NCBI GenBank assembly: GCA_002371705.1
Contig: DFGI01000034.1
Location: 1,656 to 63,921 of the forward strand
DNA length: 62,266 bases
Direction of reading: 5' to 3'
DNA from: Bacteroidales bacterium UBA3754
Lineage (GTDB): Bacteria > Bacteroidota > Bacteroidia > Bacteroidales > UBA1715
Position 1 is the stretch's first letter; each line of letters begins with the position of its first letter. Positions 1 through 9,225 of this stretch are shown piece by piece. The position numbers and the translations under genes were made by a program. Below the pieces are notes generated by a model, which was not told where the DNA came from, searched no databases, and saw only the letters and a program-made list of their open reading frames with translations.

Positions 1-149
1 AAAAAAAAAAAAAAAATAGAATAACACACAACATTTTCTCCAATTTTTTTCAAAAAAAATAGACGAAATAACAGTTCGAAGCTGGATTTAGAAAACAGAA
101 GGCTGTATTTATATAAAAAGTTGTATTATTGCACATACGAACAAACAAT

Positions 150-1103
150 ATGCAATTCAAAACAACCATAGATATCCCCCATTCTTTGTTTGAGATTTCT
201 CACACGCAGAACGGAATCGCAATAGGTTCGTGTTTTACCACCAACATTGGCAATCGGCTACAGGCGGCAAAATTCCCCATTTTGGTGAATCCACTCGGAA
301 CTGTTTATAACCCCATTTCGGTGGCACAAACCATTGATTTGCTACTCGGCGAAATTCCATTTGACGAACAACAGATTTTTTTCGCCAACGGTGTATGGCA
401 GTCGTATTATTTGCATACTTCGTTTTCGTCGGTCGAAAAACAAGAGGTGCTTTGTTCATTTAATTCTGTAAAAAAAACATTCACAGAGAAATCTCAAAAT
501 ATTGACTATCTGATTCTTACATTAGGAACAGCGTGGGTTTACGAACTAAAGGAATCTGGACTGATTGTGAATAATTGCCACAAAACGCCAGCATCGCAAT
601 TTATCCGCCGTAAACTTTCGGTTGACGAATGTGTTTCGGTTCTTGAAACAACAATTTCCCGTTTGCGGAAACAAAGCCCTGATTTGCAAGTTATTTTTAC
701 CGTGAGCCCCATTCGGCATTGGAAGGACGGCGCACACGAAAACCAAGTGAGTAAATCAACGTTATTTTTGGCAATTGACGAGTTACAAAAATCGACACAA
801 AACACCCACTATTTCCCTGCGTATGAACTACTTATGGACGACTTGCGCGATTATCGCTTTTACGACGACGATATGCTCCATCCAAGCGCCACAGCAATTG
901 ATTACATTTGGGAAAGATTTTCGGAGACATATTTTTCAGCCGAAACACAGTCTCTCAACCAAACCATCGAAAAAATACAGAAAGCCCTCGACCACCGTCC
1001 GTTCAATGCGGAATCTCCTGAATATAAATCATTTATAGCAAAAACAAAGGAGCAATGCCGAAAAATTGAATCGCAATACCCCTTTATTCATTTTGATAAT
1101 TAA
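150..1103 (+). CDS. GSCFA domain protein
   Basis: The protein of 317 residues belongs to the GSCFA family, thought to be an SGNH-hydrolase-like fold; substrate unknown. The family-defining GSCF is at residues 26-29, where the Ser would be the nucleophile. A hydrophobic strand followed by LGTAW comes next, and a C-terminal DMLHPS segment would supply the Asp and His. I start at the ATG at 150; an upstream in-frame TTG at 129 would add seven residues but has no support. There is no signal peptide, so the protein should be cytoplasmic. It converges on nspC with a gap of only 15 bases. Family call is firm, function is not known. Confidence 0.9.
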   Translation: MQFKTTIDIPHSLFEISHTQNGIAIGSCFTTNIGNRLQAAKFPILVNPLGTVYNPISVAQTIDLLLGEIPFDEQQIFFANGVWQSYYLHTSFSSVEKQEVLCSFNSVKKTFTEKSQNIDYLILTLGTAWVYELKESGLIVNNCHKTPASQFIRRKLSVDECVSVLETTISRLRKQSPDLQVIFTVSPIRHWKDGAHENQVSKSTLFLAIDELQKSTQNTHYFPAYELLMDDLRDYRFYDDDMLHPSATAIDYIWERFSETYFSAETQSLNQTIEKIQKALDHRPFNAESPEYKSFIAKTKEQCRKIESQYPFIHFDN

Positions 1104-1115
1104 GCATTGCGCATT
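1095..1115 (-). repeat. Heptad array A (3 units)
   Basis: Read on the minus strand this is aatgcgc, aatgctt, aattatc: three 7-bp units starting with AAT. It covers the stop codon of the GSCFA gene and ends just before the nspC stop. It is the smallest member of the heptad arrays found at several gene ends in this window. Confidence 0.55.
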
Positions 1116-1118
1116 ATA

Positions 1119-2255
1119 TTAGCTCAACCTATCTCGAAAATCGGCGTAGTCAAATTTTCGTATGCACTCGTCGGTTCCGTCTTCGTGTTCAATCCATATA
1201 GAAGGGTGCGTCACGCCGTTGAACGTGGTGGTTTTCACCATTGTGTAGTGCATCATGTCTTCCAATATAATAGTATCGCCCACGTGGAGTTGTTCCTTGA
1301 AATAATACGGCATCATAAAATCGCCAGCAAGACAGGAATTTCCACCTAAACGGTACGCATAGCAACCTTCGGTTTTCTCAGAAAACGCGTCGCGGACATT
1401 CGGACGATACGGCATTTCCAACGTATCGGGCATGTGGGCGGCAAACGACACATCAAGTATCGCCGTAGGATTTTCGCCGTAGTTCACAATATCGAGCACA
1501 CGGGCTTTCAGCACGCCAGTCTGCCAACCAACCGCTCCGCCCGGTTCAAGAATCACGGCAACATCGTATTTTTTCTTAAAATCTTTAAGCAACTGAATCA
1601 CGTGTTCGGGCTTGTAATCCTTGTGCGTAATCAAATGACCACCTCCCATATTCACCCATTTTGCCGACGAAAGCAAGTGACCGAATTTTTCTTCAAACGA
1701 TTTCAAAACACGTTCCAACGAATACGAATCATTTTCGCAAAGTGCGTGAAAATGAATTCCGTCAACGCCGTTGGGAAGACCATCGGCCAATTCCGACGCA
1801 GGAATGCCCAAACGGGAATTTGGTGAACACGGATTATACATTTCAGTGGTAACGTCGCTGTAACCTGGATTCACACGCAAACCAACCGAAACACCATATT
1901 GTTTACAAACGTCTTTGTATTTCTCGAATTGCGACAAAGAATTAAACGTGATGTGAGAACTGCTCCGTGCAATTTCGTCGAATTCCTCGGGTGCGTACAC
2001 AGGAGCGAATGTGTGGGCTTTGGAACCCATATAGTCAACGCACAATTTCGCCTCAGCCAGCGAACTCGCCGTTGCTCCTGCAAGATACTGACGCACAATC
2101 GGAAACGATTTCCACAACGCATACCCTTTTAATGCCAAAATAATGGAAACACCTGCCTCTTTCGACACATACGAAAGTTTCTCCAAATTATTCCGAAGCA
2201 ATTTTTCTTCAAGAATAAACGCAGGAGACGGTATTTCTGGATAATAATTCTTCAT
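1119..2255 (-). CDS. nspC: Carboxynorspermidine decarboxylase
   Basis: NspC decarboxylates carboxynorspermidine or carboxyspermidine to norspermidine or spermidine, the last step of the aspartate-semialdehyde route to polyamines used by many Bacteroidales. The 378-residue protein is a fold type III PLP enzyme (alanine racemase/DAP decarboxylase-like). The PLP lysine is K43 in ALKGYALW; HFHALCEN, the glycine-rich EPGGAVGW segment and the LGGNSCLAGD segment near residue 310 fit the family, the last providing the active-site Cys. Length is typical. The partner carboxynorspermidine dehydrogenase is not beside it. A TAnnTTTG box lies 17 bases before the start codon. The gene follows truA on the same strand but with its own promoter. 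Confidence 0.93.
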   Translation of the reverse strand: MKNYYPEIPSPAFILEEKLLRNNLEKLSYVSKEAGVSIILALKGYALWKSFPIVRQYLAGATASSLAEAKLCVDYMGSKAHTFAPVYAPEEFDEIARSSSHITFNSLSQFEKYKDVCKQYGVSVGLRVNPGYSDVTTEMYNPCSPNSRLGIPASELADGLPNGVDGIHFHALCENDSYSLERVLKSFEEKFGHLLSSAKWVNMGGGHLITHKDYKPEHVIQLLKDFKKKYDVAVILEPGGAVGWQTGVLKARVLDIVNYGENPTAILDVSFAAHMPDTLEMPYRPNVRDAFSEKTEGCYAYRLGGNSCLAGDFMMPYYFKEQLHVGDTIILEDMMHYTMVKTTTFNGVTHPSIWIEHEDGTDECIRKFDYADFRDRLS

Positions 2256-2272
2256 TGCAATAATTTTGTTGA

Positions 2273-2280
2273 CAAAGATA
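2273..2280 (-). promoter_or_regulatory. -7 box of nspC
   Basis: Minus-strand TATCTTTG matches the Bacteroidetes -7 consensus TAnnTTTG and ends 17 bases before the nspC ATG. No TTTG -33 box at the usual distance was seen. Confidence 0.6.
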
Positions 2281-2320
2281 AATTATTTGCGGAGTATTGT
2301 AATAAATGAATTTATCTAAA

Positions 2321-3067
2321 TCACATTTCAAAACAATTCGCAGGATATTCAATTTTACATAAGCACAGTCCACACGCATCGATTGACTGACCTGCATTCT
2401 GACGATTTTTGCTGGAAATGACATTCACAAAATCATCACTGGAAATTTTTCCCCGCCCCACATCTATCAACGTACCAACAATGGAACGAACCATATTGCG
2501 AAGGAATCTGTTTGCCGAAATAGTGAAAATCAACCTGTTACCGACTTGTTCCCATTGTGCGTGCGTCACAGTGCACATATTGTTGGTTACGTCGGTATGT
2601 AATTTACTAAAACTGGTAAAGTCTTTTGTACCAATCAATTGCGAAGCAGCAACATTCATTTTTTCCACATCCAATGGTGTTGGATAATACAATTCGGTTT
2701 CTATCGAAAATGGATTCTTAATTTGCGTAATCGTATAGGTATATGTCCGTTGCGTTGCCGAAAAACGGGCGTGAAAATCCGTTGAAACCTCTGTTAATGA
2801 ATAAATTACAATATCGTTTGGCAACATTCGGTTCATTTTGTACAGCGTGTCGCGCAACGAAATTGTTTGCTCCGTGTCGAAATGCGCATAATAATCGGAA
2901 GCATGCACGCCCGTGTCGGTTCTGCCCGCCCCGACAATAGAAATAGGCTCACCCAGCAATTTCGACAACACCATCTGAATTGCATCCTGCACCGACGGTG
3001 AATGCGGTTGCATCTGCCATCCATTGTACCGTGTGCCGTTATACGCTAAATGAATACAAATTCTCAT
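2321..3067 (-). CDS. truA: tRNA pseudouridine(38-40) synthase TruA
   Basis: TruA converts uridines 38-40 in the anticodon stem of many tRNAs to pseudouridine. The catalytic aspartate is D51 in the motif GRTDTGVHA. The N-terminal LAYNGTRYNGWQ and the RFLRNMVRSIVGTL segment near residue 200 are family hallmarks. I choose the ATG at 3067 (protein starts MRICIHLAY, 248 residues); the longer frame from 3094 would add residues with no counterpart in TruA and would include the promoter box. A TACATTTG box ends only five bases upstream of this ATG, so the transcript is probably leaderless or nearly so. Confidence 0.95.
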   Translation of the reverse strand: MRICIHLAYNGTRYNGWQMQPHSPSVQDAIQMVLSKLLGEPISIVGAGRTDTGVHASDYYAHFDTEQTISLRDTLYKMNRMLPNDIVIYSLTEVSTDFHARFSATQRTYTYTITQIKNPFSIETELYYPTPLDVEKMNVAASQLIGTKDFTSFSKLHTDVTNNMCTVTHAQWEQVGNRLIFTISANRFLRNMVRSIVGTLIDVGRGKISSDDFVNVISSKNRQNAGQSIDACGLCLCKIEYPANCFEM

Positions 3068-3072
3068 AGGTG

Positions 3073-3080
3073 CAAATGTA
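3073..3080 (-). promoter_or_regulatory. -7 box of truA
   Basis: Minus-strand TACATTTG ends five bases before the truA ATG. In Bacteroidetes transcription starts only a few bases after this box, so the mRNA would have almost no leader. Confidence 0.5.
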
Positions 3081-3153
3081 GTGAAACACATCAATATAGA
3101 GTGAATTGTTAATAATTTTTTAAAATTGTAATTTTTTATTTGGATAAAAGTTT

Positions 3154-3161
3154 TACCTTTG
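3154..3161 (+). promoter_or_regulatory. -7 box of the SNF2 helicase gene
   Basis: TACCTTTG fits TAnnTTTG, 16 bases before the ATG at 3178. The nearest TTTG upstream is too close (11 bases) to be the -33 box. Confidence 0.55.
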
Positions 3162-3177
3162 TTTCTTGCAAAGAATT

Positions 3178-6057
3178 ATGGAATTTCAATTCGCATTAAT
3201 ATTACAAGAAAGTGAAAACTTGGGTTGGTTGCTGTCATCCTTCGAGATTAAGAAGGAAGACGGTCGGGAGTTTTTTCAAATCTCGGAATACCTGACGCCT
3301 GAGACTAACAAAAAATATATGGCGGCACACGAGAAGAAAATCATTTCGTTGCTGTCGCACTGCGAAGAAAGTTCTTTGTTCAAAAAATTTGAACGACAAC
3401 GGCATAAAAAAGACACGCTCAAGGATTTTATCTTCAAAATCAAGGAACGCGACAAAAAACTGCCGATAAAAGAGCAGAAATTCGACGGATTGATTCGCCC
3501 ATATATAGAAAAACAATTGGCGGAAGCATTTTTCCTTGCAAAGGAACACAACGTACCTATATATAATAAAGTACGTGGTGCGAACTTCTATCCAGAAGAT
3601 AAAATTGCCATCTGCGACCAAGACCCCGACGTGACGTTTAACTTCAACCGCACGCCCGAAGGGTTGGAACGCAGTGTGACCGTGCTGATTGGCACAACGG
3701 AATTGAAATTGTTCCGCCAGCCGTTTATTATCTTGTCGAACTCGCCAAGCGTCATCAAAATCGGTCAGATATTTTATTCGTTCCCCGACATTGACGCAAG
3801 TAAACTCAAAGTTTATTTTACGGTTGAAAAACCAACCACAAGTTTATCATACTTGCAACAAACGTTCGATGGTTTTGTGCTGAACAGTATTAGAAACCAC
3901 AAAGTTACAGTGCGTGGCTTCGAGCTGAAGGACGAATGTCTGCGCCCGTCGATTTCCGCCGCCGTTGGACGGGATTTACAAGGAGTGGCAAATGTGGAAT
4001 TTTGTCTGCAATACCGTTCGTGGAAAGTGCGTAATTTCGCAGAACCTCGCGAATATGAAGTTGATTATCAAAACGTTGGAGGAAATCCAAAATACACCCG
4101 TCTGCTCCGTAACCGTGAATTTGAACTGTCTTTTCGGAAAGACATTGAGCAAGCCGGACTTGTGGAATCCAATGGTTTGTGGTACACGCAAAACACCGAA
4201 GGCGACAGCTATTTCAATGTGTTACAGTGGATTCAAACGCACAAACAATTATTCGACTCGTATGATGTGGAATTGTTTGACGAATCAGACCAAAAAATCC
4301 AAAACTTGCAGGCTAAACTCGAAATGGAAGTTGTTTCTGACTCCATCGACTGGTTCGACGTGCATGCGGTGGTTACATTCGGCGAATACAAAATTCCGTT
4401 CAAAAAACTTCGCAAGAATATCCTGAACGAAGACCCTGTCGTACAACTCCCTAATAATCAGATAGGTATAATTCCAACAGAATGGTTTGCGAAATACAAG
4501 GAATTGTTCTTATTCTCGACGAAAAACGGCAACCCCGACTATTTCTCGGTGAAACTTGTCCACTATAAAACCATCCAGCGCTTGCCAGTGAAATTGTCCG
4601 ACGCAATGAAAACCCGTCTGATGCACATTGAGACCAACGGGTTGCGCGACAACGAGGTTCCAAAGGAAATCAAGGCGAAACTCCGTCCTTATCAGGTGGA
4701 AGGCTACCGCTGGCTGTGTTTCCTTCACGCCAACAATTTTGGAGGGTGTCTTGCCGACGATATGGGTTTGGGAAAAACGCTTCAAACTATTTCGTTGATA
4801 CAGAAAGTTTTAAACATCCAAAAAGAAAGCGGACAACATAAAACGAGCCTGATAGTTTCGCCAGCGTCAATCGTTTACAACTGGTACAACGAATTCGAGA
4901 AATTTGCGCCGGGCATCAAAGTCTTTAAATATATCGGCAACGAACGAAACCGCTCGTTCTCGTATTTCGACGAATACGATGTGATTCTCACGACCTATGG
5001 TTTGCTGCGAAACGACATCACAAGTTTCGAAAATTACGACTTCTATTATATTGTGCTCGACGAAAGCCAGATGATTAAAAATCCTGGCTCGAAAATCTAC
5101 AATAGCGTGTTGAAACTGAAGTCCGACAGAAAACTTTTGCTAACGGGAACGCCTATAGAAAACACCCTGACCGACCTTTGGACGCAGCTGAATTTCGTAA
5201 ACCGCGATATGTTGGGCAGTCTGAAATTCTTCAAGGAATATTTCGTGAAAGGTATTGAGCGGCACGACGAGAATGTGATTTCACAACTGAAACGAATCAT
5301 AAAACCATTCATCTTCCGCCGTGAAAAACAGGAAGTTGCGAAAGATTTGCCACCGTTGACCGAACAGGTGCGTTACTGCAAAATGTCGGAAGTTCAGGAA
5401 AAACTGTACGAAACGGAAAAATCGAAGGTGCGCAATATGATTTTGGACTCCATAGAACACGATATGTTCCAAAAATCAACAATCAACGTATTGCAGGCAT
5501 TGATGCACCTGCGGCAGTTGGCAAACCATCCGCATTTGGTGGAAGGAATGCACGGCAGTTCTGGTAAATTCGACGAAGTTCTGCGTATGCTCCCGAACAT
5601 TATCCACCACCATAAAGTGCTGATTTTCTCATCGTTCGTGCGCCATTTGGATTTGTTTAAGGAACATTTCAAAAAAGAAGGCTGGAAATACGCCTATTTG
5701 GTTGGAAGCACTTCGAACCGCGAGGAAGTCATCAAAAATTTCCAAGAAGACGATGATTGCAAACTGTTCTTGATTTCGATAAAGGCTGGTGGCGTTGGAC
5801 TAAATCTTACCCAAGCCGACTATGTGTTCATTCTTGACCCATGGTGGAATCCAGCCGTTGAAAATCAGGCAGTTAGCCGCGCGCACCGTATTGGGCAGAC
5901 CAACAATGTAACCGTATATCGCTTTATTTCCGAAAACACAATAGAGGAAAAAATCCAAAAACTGCAACAACGCAAATCCATGCTCGTTTCCAATTTCGTT
6001 CCCGACGAGCAAACCATTCCGTTTACTCAGGAAGAAATTTCATTCTTGGTGGAATAA
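3178..6057 (+). CDS. SNF2/Rad54-like DEAD/DEAH-box ATPase
   Basis: This 959-residue protein is a bacterial SNF2 family ATPase (DNA translocase). The first helicase lobe starts near residue 505: Walker A is DMGLGKT with the lysine at residue 533, box II is DESQ at about 628, and motif III is LTGTPIEN. The second lobe carries the DPWWNPAVENQAVSRAHRIGQ-type motif VI, with HRIGQ near 903. The roughly 500 residues in front are the variable N-terminal region usual for Bacteroidetes members. The ATG at 3178 is preferred over the TTG at 3166. The gene stands alone. Its cellular target cannot be read from sequence. Confidence 0.93.
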   Translation: MEFQFALILQESENLGWLLSSFEIKKEDGREFFQISEYLTPETNKKYMAAHEKKIISLLSHCEESSLFKKFERQRHKKDTLKDFIFKIKERDKKLPIKEQKFDGLIRPYIEKQLAEAFFLAKEHNVPIYNKVRGANFYPEDKIAICDQDPDVTFNFNRTPEGLERSVTVLIGTTELKLFRQPFIILSNSPSVIKIGQIFYSFPDIDASKLKVYFTVEKPTTSLSYLQQTFDGFVLNSIRNHKVTVRGFELKDECLRPSISAAVGRDLQGVANVEFCLQYRSWKVRNFAEPREYEVDYQNVGGNPKYTRLLRNREFELSFRKDIEQAGLVESNGLWYTQNTEGDSYFNVLQWIQTHKQLFDSYDVELFDESDQKIQNLQAKLEMEVVSDSIDWFDVHAVVTFGEYKIPFKKLRKNILNEDPVVQLPNNQIGIIPTEWFAKYKELFLFSTKNGNPDYFSVKLVHYKTIQRLPVKLSDAMKTRLMHIETNGLRDNEVPKEIKAKLRPYQVEGYRWLCFLHANNFGGCLADDMGLGKTLQTISLIQKVLNIQKESGQHKTSLIVSPASIVYNWYNEFEKFAPGIKVFKYIGNERNRSFSYFDEYDVILTTYGLLRNDITSFENYDFYYIVLDESQMIKNPGSKIYNSVLKLKSDRKLLLTGTPIENTLTDLWTQLNFVNRDMLGSLKFFKEYFVKGIERHDENVISQLKRIIKPFIFRREKQEVAKDLPPLTEQVRYCKMSEVQEKLYETEKSKVRNMILDSIEHDMFQKSTINVLQALMHLRQLANHPHLVEGMHGSSGKFDEVLRMLPNIIHHHKVLIFSSFVRHLDLFKEHFKKEGWKYAYLVGSTSNREEVIKNFQEDDDCKLFLISIKAGGVGLNLTQADYVFILDPWWNPAVENQAVSRAHRIGQTNNVTVYRFISENTIEEKIQKLQQRKSMLVSNFVPDEQTIPFTQEEISFLVE

Positions 6058-6193
6058 CGCAAAAATCCGTGTTATTCCCCGTTCAGAACCATTGATTGGT
6101 ATTATCCTGAATTTCTACGGATGTATCGTCGCAGGCAAGCGGCATCAACAAAATGATATCTCTCCTCAAGATGGTTGATAGTGCATTTCTTGT
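6058..6193 (-). pseudogene. Possible continuation of the small frame at 6194-6397
   Basis: After the TAA that ends the minus-strand frame at 6194, the same frame stays open for another 37 codons to a TGA near 6085. The stretch, with MPLACDDTSVEIQDNTNQWF at its end, has Bacteroidetes-like codons. It may be the tail of one decayed gene interrupted by the TAA, or chance. Confidence 0.25.
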
Positions 6194-6397
6194 TTAAGCA
6201 TCGTCCGAAACTGATGTAATGGAAATGAATGTAACCTTTGTTTTATACAAAACATCATTGGGGTTCAAAGTAACAAGTTTGTTGTCGAGCAATCCTGTAG
6301 CCGAGCCTTTTACGCACAACAATATATATTGTTCCCAAGCCCATTCCTTTGAATCAGGAAACAAATGTTTTTTTATTTTATTCAGCATTGTTTTCAT
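6194..6397 (-). CDS. Small hypothetical protein
   Basis: A 67-residue frame begins MKTMLNKIKK and contains WAWEQYILLC followed by a Thr/Lys/Val-rich part that looks like beta strands. I do not recognise it. It has no signal peptide. A minus-strand TATATTTG box at 6403-6410 lies five bases before the ATG, the same close arrangement as truA and ruvX; this is the main argument that it is expressed. A second ATG nine bases on is also possible. It may be the front part of a longer, interrupted gene (see 6058-6193). Confidence 0.35.
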   Translation of the reverse strand: MKTMLNKIKKHLFPDSKEWAWEQYILLCVKGSATGLLDNKLVTLNPNDVLYKTKVTFISITSVSDDA

Positions 6398-6402
6398 TGA
6401 TA

Positions 6403-6410
6403 CAAATATA
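6403..6410 (-). promoter_or_regulatory. -7 box before the small minus-strand frame
   Basis: Minus-strand TATATTTG, five bases before the ATG at 6397. No -33 box at the right spacing. Confidence 0.35.
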
Positions 6411-6573
6411 CGACAAAGCATTTTTGCAGAATGTTATACAAAAAAACTAAAATTAACAATACCAACAAAACTGAAAATTTGCGCAAATCCGCACGATTTT
6501 CCGTCAAATTTGACAATAATTTTTTGGAAAAAGGTCTCTATTTTTGTGGTATGTTGAATTTAATTTTAAAAAA

Positions 6574-7323
6574 ATGAAAAAAATATTATTCTTTTTGGTT
6601 TCTTGTTGCGTGGCAATGGGAGCAATGGCACAACAATGGGCAGGAAGTTCAACAACTTCTGACACAATCTATCGGTATGGCATAACACAAATACGCCCTA
6701 CAAGTAACGGAAATCCGTATGTTCAGATTAATAACAACGAAATTTTCGTAAGAAAGTCCTATGGTACGGAATATCCTGAAGATTTTGTGTCAATAACACC
6801 AACAAATGTGACTATCTGTAAGGGGCTTCCTGCTAATACGCCATCTTCAAATATCGGATTAGGACAATTTTTGTTTAAAAACATAGCTTCTAATGGGCAG
6901 GAAATACAATTCAAACTTAATTCTAATGGTAAACTAATAACAGATGGCAGCATAACTTGTAATTCTACAGTATCCACAAATACCACTCATACCAATTACC
7001 TTTCCGTAAATGGCGCAAATACAAGCAATACCTACAAACTTGCCGTTAACAGCGGTATTCTTTGTGAAGAACTCAAAGTTATGGCAGATGTTCCATCTTC
7101 CGATTATGTGTTTGAGCCCTCATACAAACTAAAACCTCTGTCCGAAGTGGAAGCATTCGTAACCGAGAACAAACATTTGCCTGATGTGCCTTCGGCAAAG
7201 GAATTCAAAGAAAACGGCTATAAAGTTGGTGAAATGGATAATCTTCTTCTACAAAAAGTTGAAGAATTGACCTTATATATTATAGATTTGCAGAAACAGA
7301 TTGAAGAACTAAAAAGCAAATAA
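6574..7323 (+). CDS. Secreted tail-fibre-like protein
   Basis: A 249-residue exported protein. The signal peptide is MKKILFFLVSCCVAMGAMAQ, with cleavage after AMA. The middle (about 25-180) is Ser/Thr/Asn-rich and looks beta-structured. The last 65 residues are the conserved end seen on many Bacteroidetes tail-fibre-like surface proteins: a YKLKPLSEVE segment, ENKHLPDVPSAKE, GEMDNLLLQKVEELTLY, and a short C-terminal coiled coil likely to form trimers. No chaperone-type S74 peptidase domain is present. I start at the ATG at 6574 because it opens the signal peptide. The C13-like peptidase gene begins seven bases downstream, so the two are probably one operon. Role inferred as adhesin or surface fibre. 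Confidence 0.8.
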   Translation: MKKILFFLVSCCVAMGAMAQQWAGSSTTSDTIYRYGITQIRPTSNGNPYVQINNNEIFVRKSYGTEYPEDFVSITPTNVTICKGLPANTPSSNIGLGQFLFKNIASNGQEIQFKLNSNGKLITDGSITCNSTVSTNTTHTNYLSVNGANTSNTYKLAVNSGILCEELKVMADVPSSDYVFEPSYKLKPLSEVEAFVTENKHLPDVPSAKEFKENGYKVGEMDNLLLQKVEELTLYIIDLQKQIEELKSK

Positions 7324-7329
7324 ATCATT

Positions 7330-9222
7330 ATGAAACGATTCTCTATTTTTATATTCCTTCTTGCCTCAATATCTTCATTTGGACAAGAACTGAAAATTCC
7401 TCAATATGTACAGAACTATCTTGAGGCAAACAAATTGGAACGTGCTGATGTGTATAAGGTATTGAATCCCAACGAATCGAAATTTATAAAAAATGATTCC
7501 ACAAAAAGTATTTCAGACAAAGAGAGTATGTTTTTTATAGATGAAACTCCCTCTGCTAACTGGGGACATCCATGTCGTTACGTTACTTTTGATGTTACAG
7601 GTGATGTGAAAAATGTGGCACACGACAATAAATATCCTTACGAATGTGAATTATATTGCATTAAAAGGGATTTGTCTCGTAACGGTGAATATCCTTTTGC
7701 GAAGAAATCTCAATTGGCAATAGACACTTTATTGCATTATCGCACAGGTGGTGAATCCGATCACAATTATGCAGTAATAATAAACGCGGTATGGAATAGG
7801 CGTTCTAATTATAAAAGATACTGGAATGATTGTAGTGAGATTTATCGTACGCTAATTAACGTGTATGGGTATCAGAAAGAAAAAATCTATGTGATAATGT
7901 CTGATGGAACAGATAATTATGGGGATCGTCGTATTGCCACAAACGATTGTCCATGGTGGTGGTCCCTATTTCATAGTGGAGTGGATAATGATGATTGTAA
8001 TGATTATGACTCTTCTCCTTTAGATTTGGACAATGATGGTGTGGATGATATACAATATCCAATGTTAAGATCTTCTATGGATGCTGTTTTTGAAAACTTA
8101 GCGAATACTTTGACTGAGGATGATAATCTATTTGTTTATGTCACAGGTCATGGTGATACAAACTTGTTTTCCGCTACTGGTAACGTACCTGTGTGGTGGG
8201 GAATTGCCTTATGGTATCCGCAAAGCTATAGTTCAATATATAACCTTAACTCAACAGAGTTTGCCTCATATTTAAATGACATAAACGCAGGAACTATAAG
8301 CGTAATAATGGAGAATTGCTATAGTGGAGGTTTTATCCCTGAATTAACTGGACCTAATAGAGTTGTGATGACTGCATGTGCAGCCAATGAAGCTTCAAGA
8401 ACGTTAAATAACCAAGATTATCAATATAATGAATTTGTGTATTACTGGACTGCGGCAATGGCTGGACACTATCCATCTGGACTTGTCGTAAATGCTGATA
8501 GTAATAATGATGGTCATGTATCTATGTATGAAGCTTTTCAATTTGCTAAAACACATGATCAATGGGTTTATTCAACAGATCCAGAATTAAAAGAAACACC
8601 TCAATACTATTCTAGTACACCATTGTTAGGTCATTCTTTAGATTTAAATGGAGTTTTCTGTCATACAGAAAATATTCATAACAAAACTTTTAATGCAGAT
8701 ACATTGCTAAGAAGCTGTAAATTCAATTTAGATAATGTTGTTGTTAAAACTGGCAAAGATGTTACTTTTGAATTTATCGAGGATGTTAACATTCATCCTT
8801 TAACTCATTTTGAACAAGGCTCTACCGTTCATATAAAACCTGTAAGTAGTATATTATTGGAGTATAGCCCCGATTTACTATTTTCATTAGGTGAAACTGT
8901 TGATTCTGAGACCTATCCTGAGGTAGAACTAAAGAAATTTGATATCGTCCAAAACGAAGAAGAAAGCGTCCTAGATGATAACGGAGAAGAAATTCAAATG
9001 AAACTATATCCAAATCCAGCTAAATCAACTATATTTGTAAAATCTGATTTGATTCAGCAAATTGAAATTTTTGATATTGTTGGTGTTAAAATGAGTTGTA
9101 CAGCAGAAAGAAACGACCAATTTTGGAAATTAGATGTTTCAAAATTACCAGAAGGACAGTATTTTCTGAAAATAAGTACAATCTCAGGGAACAGCATTAG
9201 TAAAACATTTATAAAACAATAG
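7330..9222 (+). CDS. C13-like (clan CD) cysteine peptidase with T9SS type A sorting domain
   Basis: This 630-residue protein has a signal peptide (cleaved after SSFG), a peptidase domain and a T9SS C-terminal domain. The fold is legumain/caspase-like: the catalytic His is H274 in VTGHGD and the Cys is C330 in MENCYSGG, each at the end of a hydrophobic strand. Two Ca-binding loops are visible, a DLDNDGVDD loop near 233 and a perfect 12-residue EF-hand loop from D390 to E401. The tail (LYPNPA at about 560 to FIKQ) is the por secretion sorting domain that is removed when the protein is anchored to the cell surface. The gene sits between the tail-fibre gene and a set of outer-membrane paralogues, four bases before the first. 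A gingipain-like role as secreted peptidase is inferred; substrate unknown. Confidence 0.85.
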   Translation: MKRFSIFIFLLASISSFGQELKIPQYVQNYLEANKLERADVYKVLNPNESKFIKNDSTKSISDKESMFFIDETPSANWGHPCRYVTFDVTGDVKNVAHDNKYPYECELYCIKRDLSRNGEYPFAKKSQLAIDTLLHYRTGGESDHNYAVIINAVWNRRSNYKRYWNDCSEIYRTLINVYGYQKEKIYVIMSDGTDNYGDRRIATNDCPWWWSLFHSGVDNDDCNDYDSSPLDLDNDGVDDIQYPMLRSSMDAVFENLANTLTEDDNLFVYVTGHGDTNLFSATGNVPVWWGIALWYPQSYSSIYNLNSTEFASYLNDINAGTISVIMENCYSGGFIPELTGPNRVVMTACAANEASRTLNNQDYQYNEFVYYWTAAMAGHYPSGLVVNADSNNDGHVSMYEAFQFAKTHDQWVYSTDPELKETPQYYSSTPLLGHSLDLNGVFCHTENIHNKTFNADTLLRSCKFNLDNVVVKTGKDVTFEFIEDVNIHPLTHFEQGSTVHIKPVSSILLEYSPDLLFSLGETVDSETYPEVELKKFDIVQNEEESVLDDNGEEIQMKLYPNPAKSTIFVKSDLIQQIEIFDIVGVKMSCTAERNDQFWKLDVSKLPEGQYFLKISTISGNSISKTFIKQ

Positions 9223-9225
9223 ATT

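Noticed and set aside
1..149. Poly-A start of the window as a biological feature
   Set aside because: A run of 16 A at the first base is more likely the edge of an assembled sequence; nothing functional could be supported in the first 149 bases.
6219..6557. A 112-codon plus-strand frame
   Set aside because: It overlaps the minus-strand small frame, has no promoter box at a fitting place and no domain pattern, and its end runs into the leader of the tail-fibre gene.
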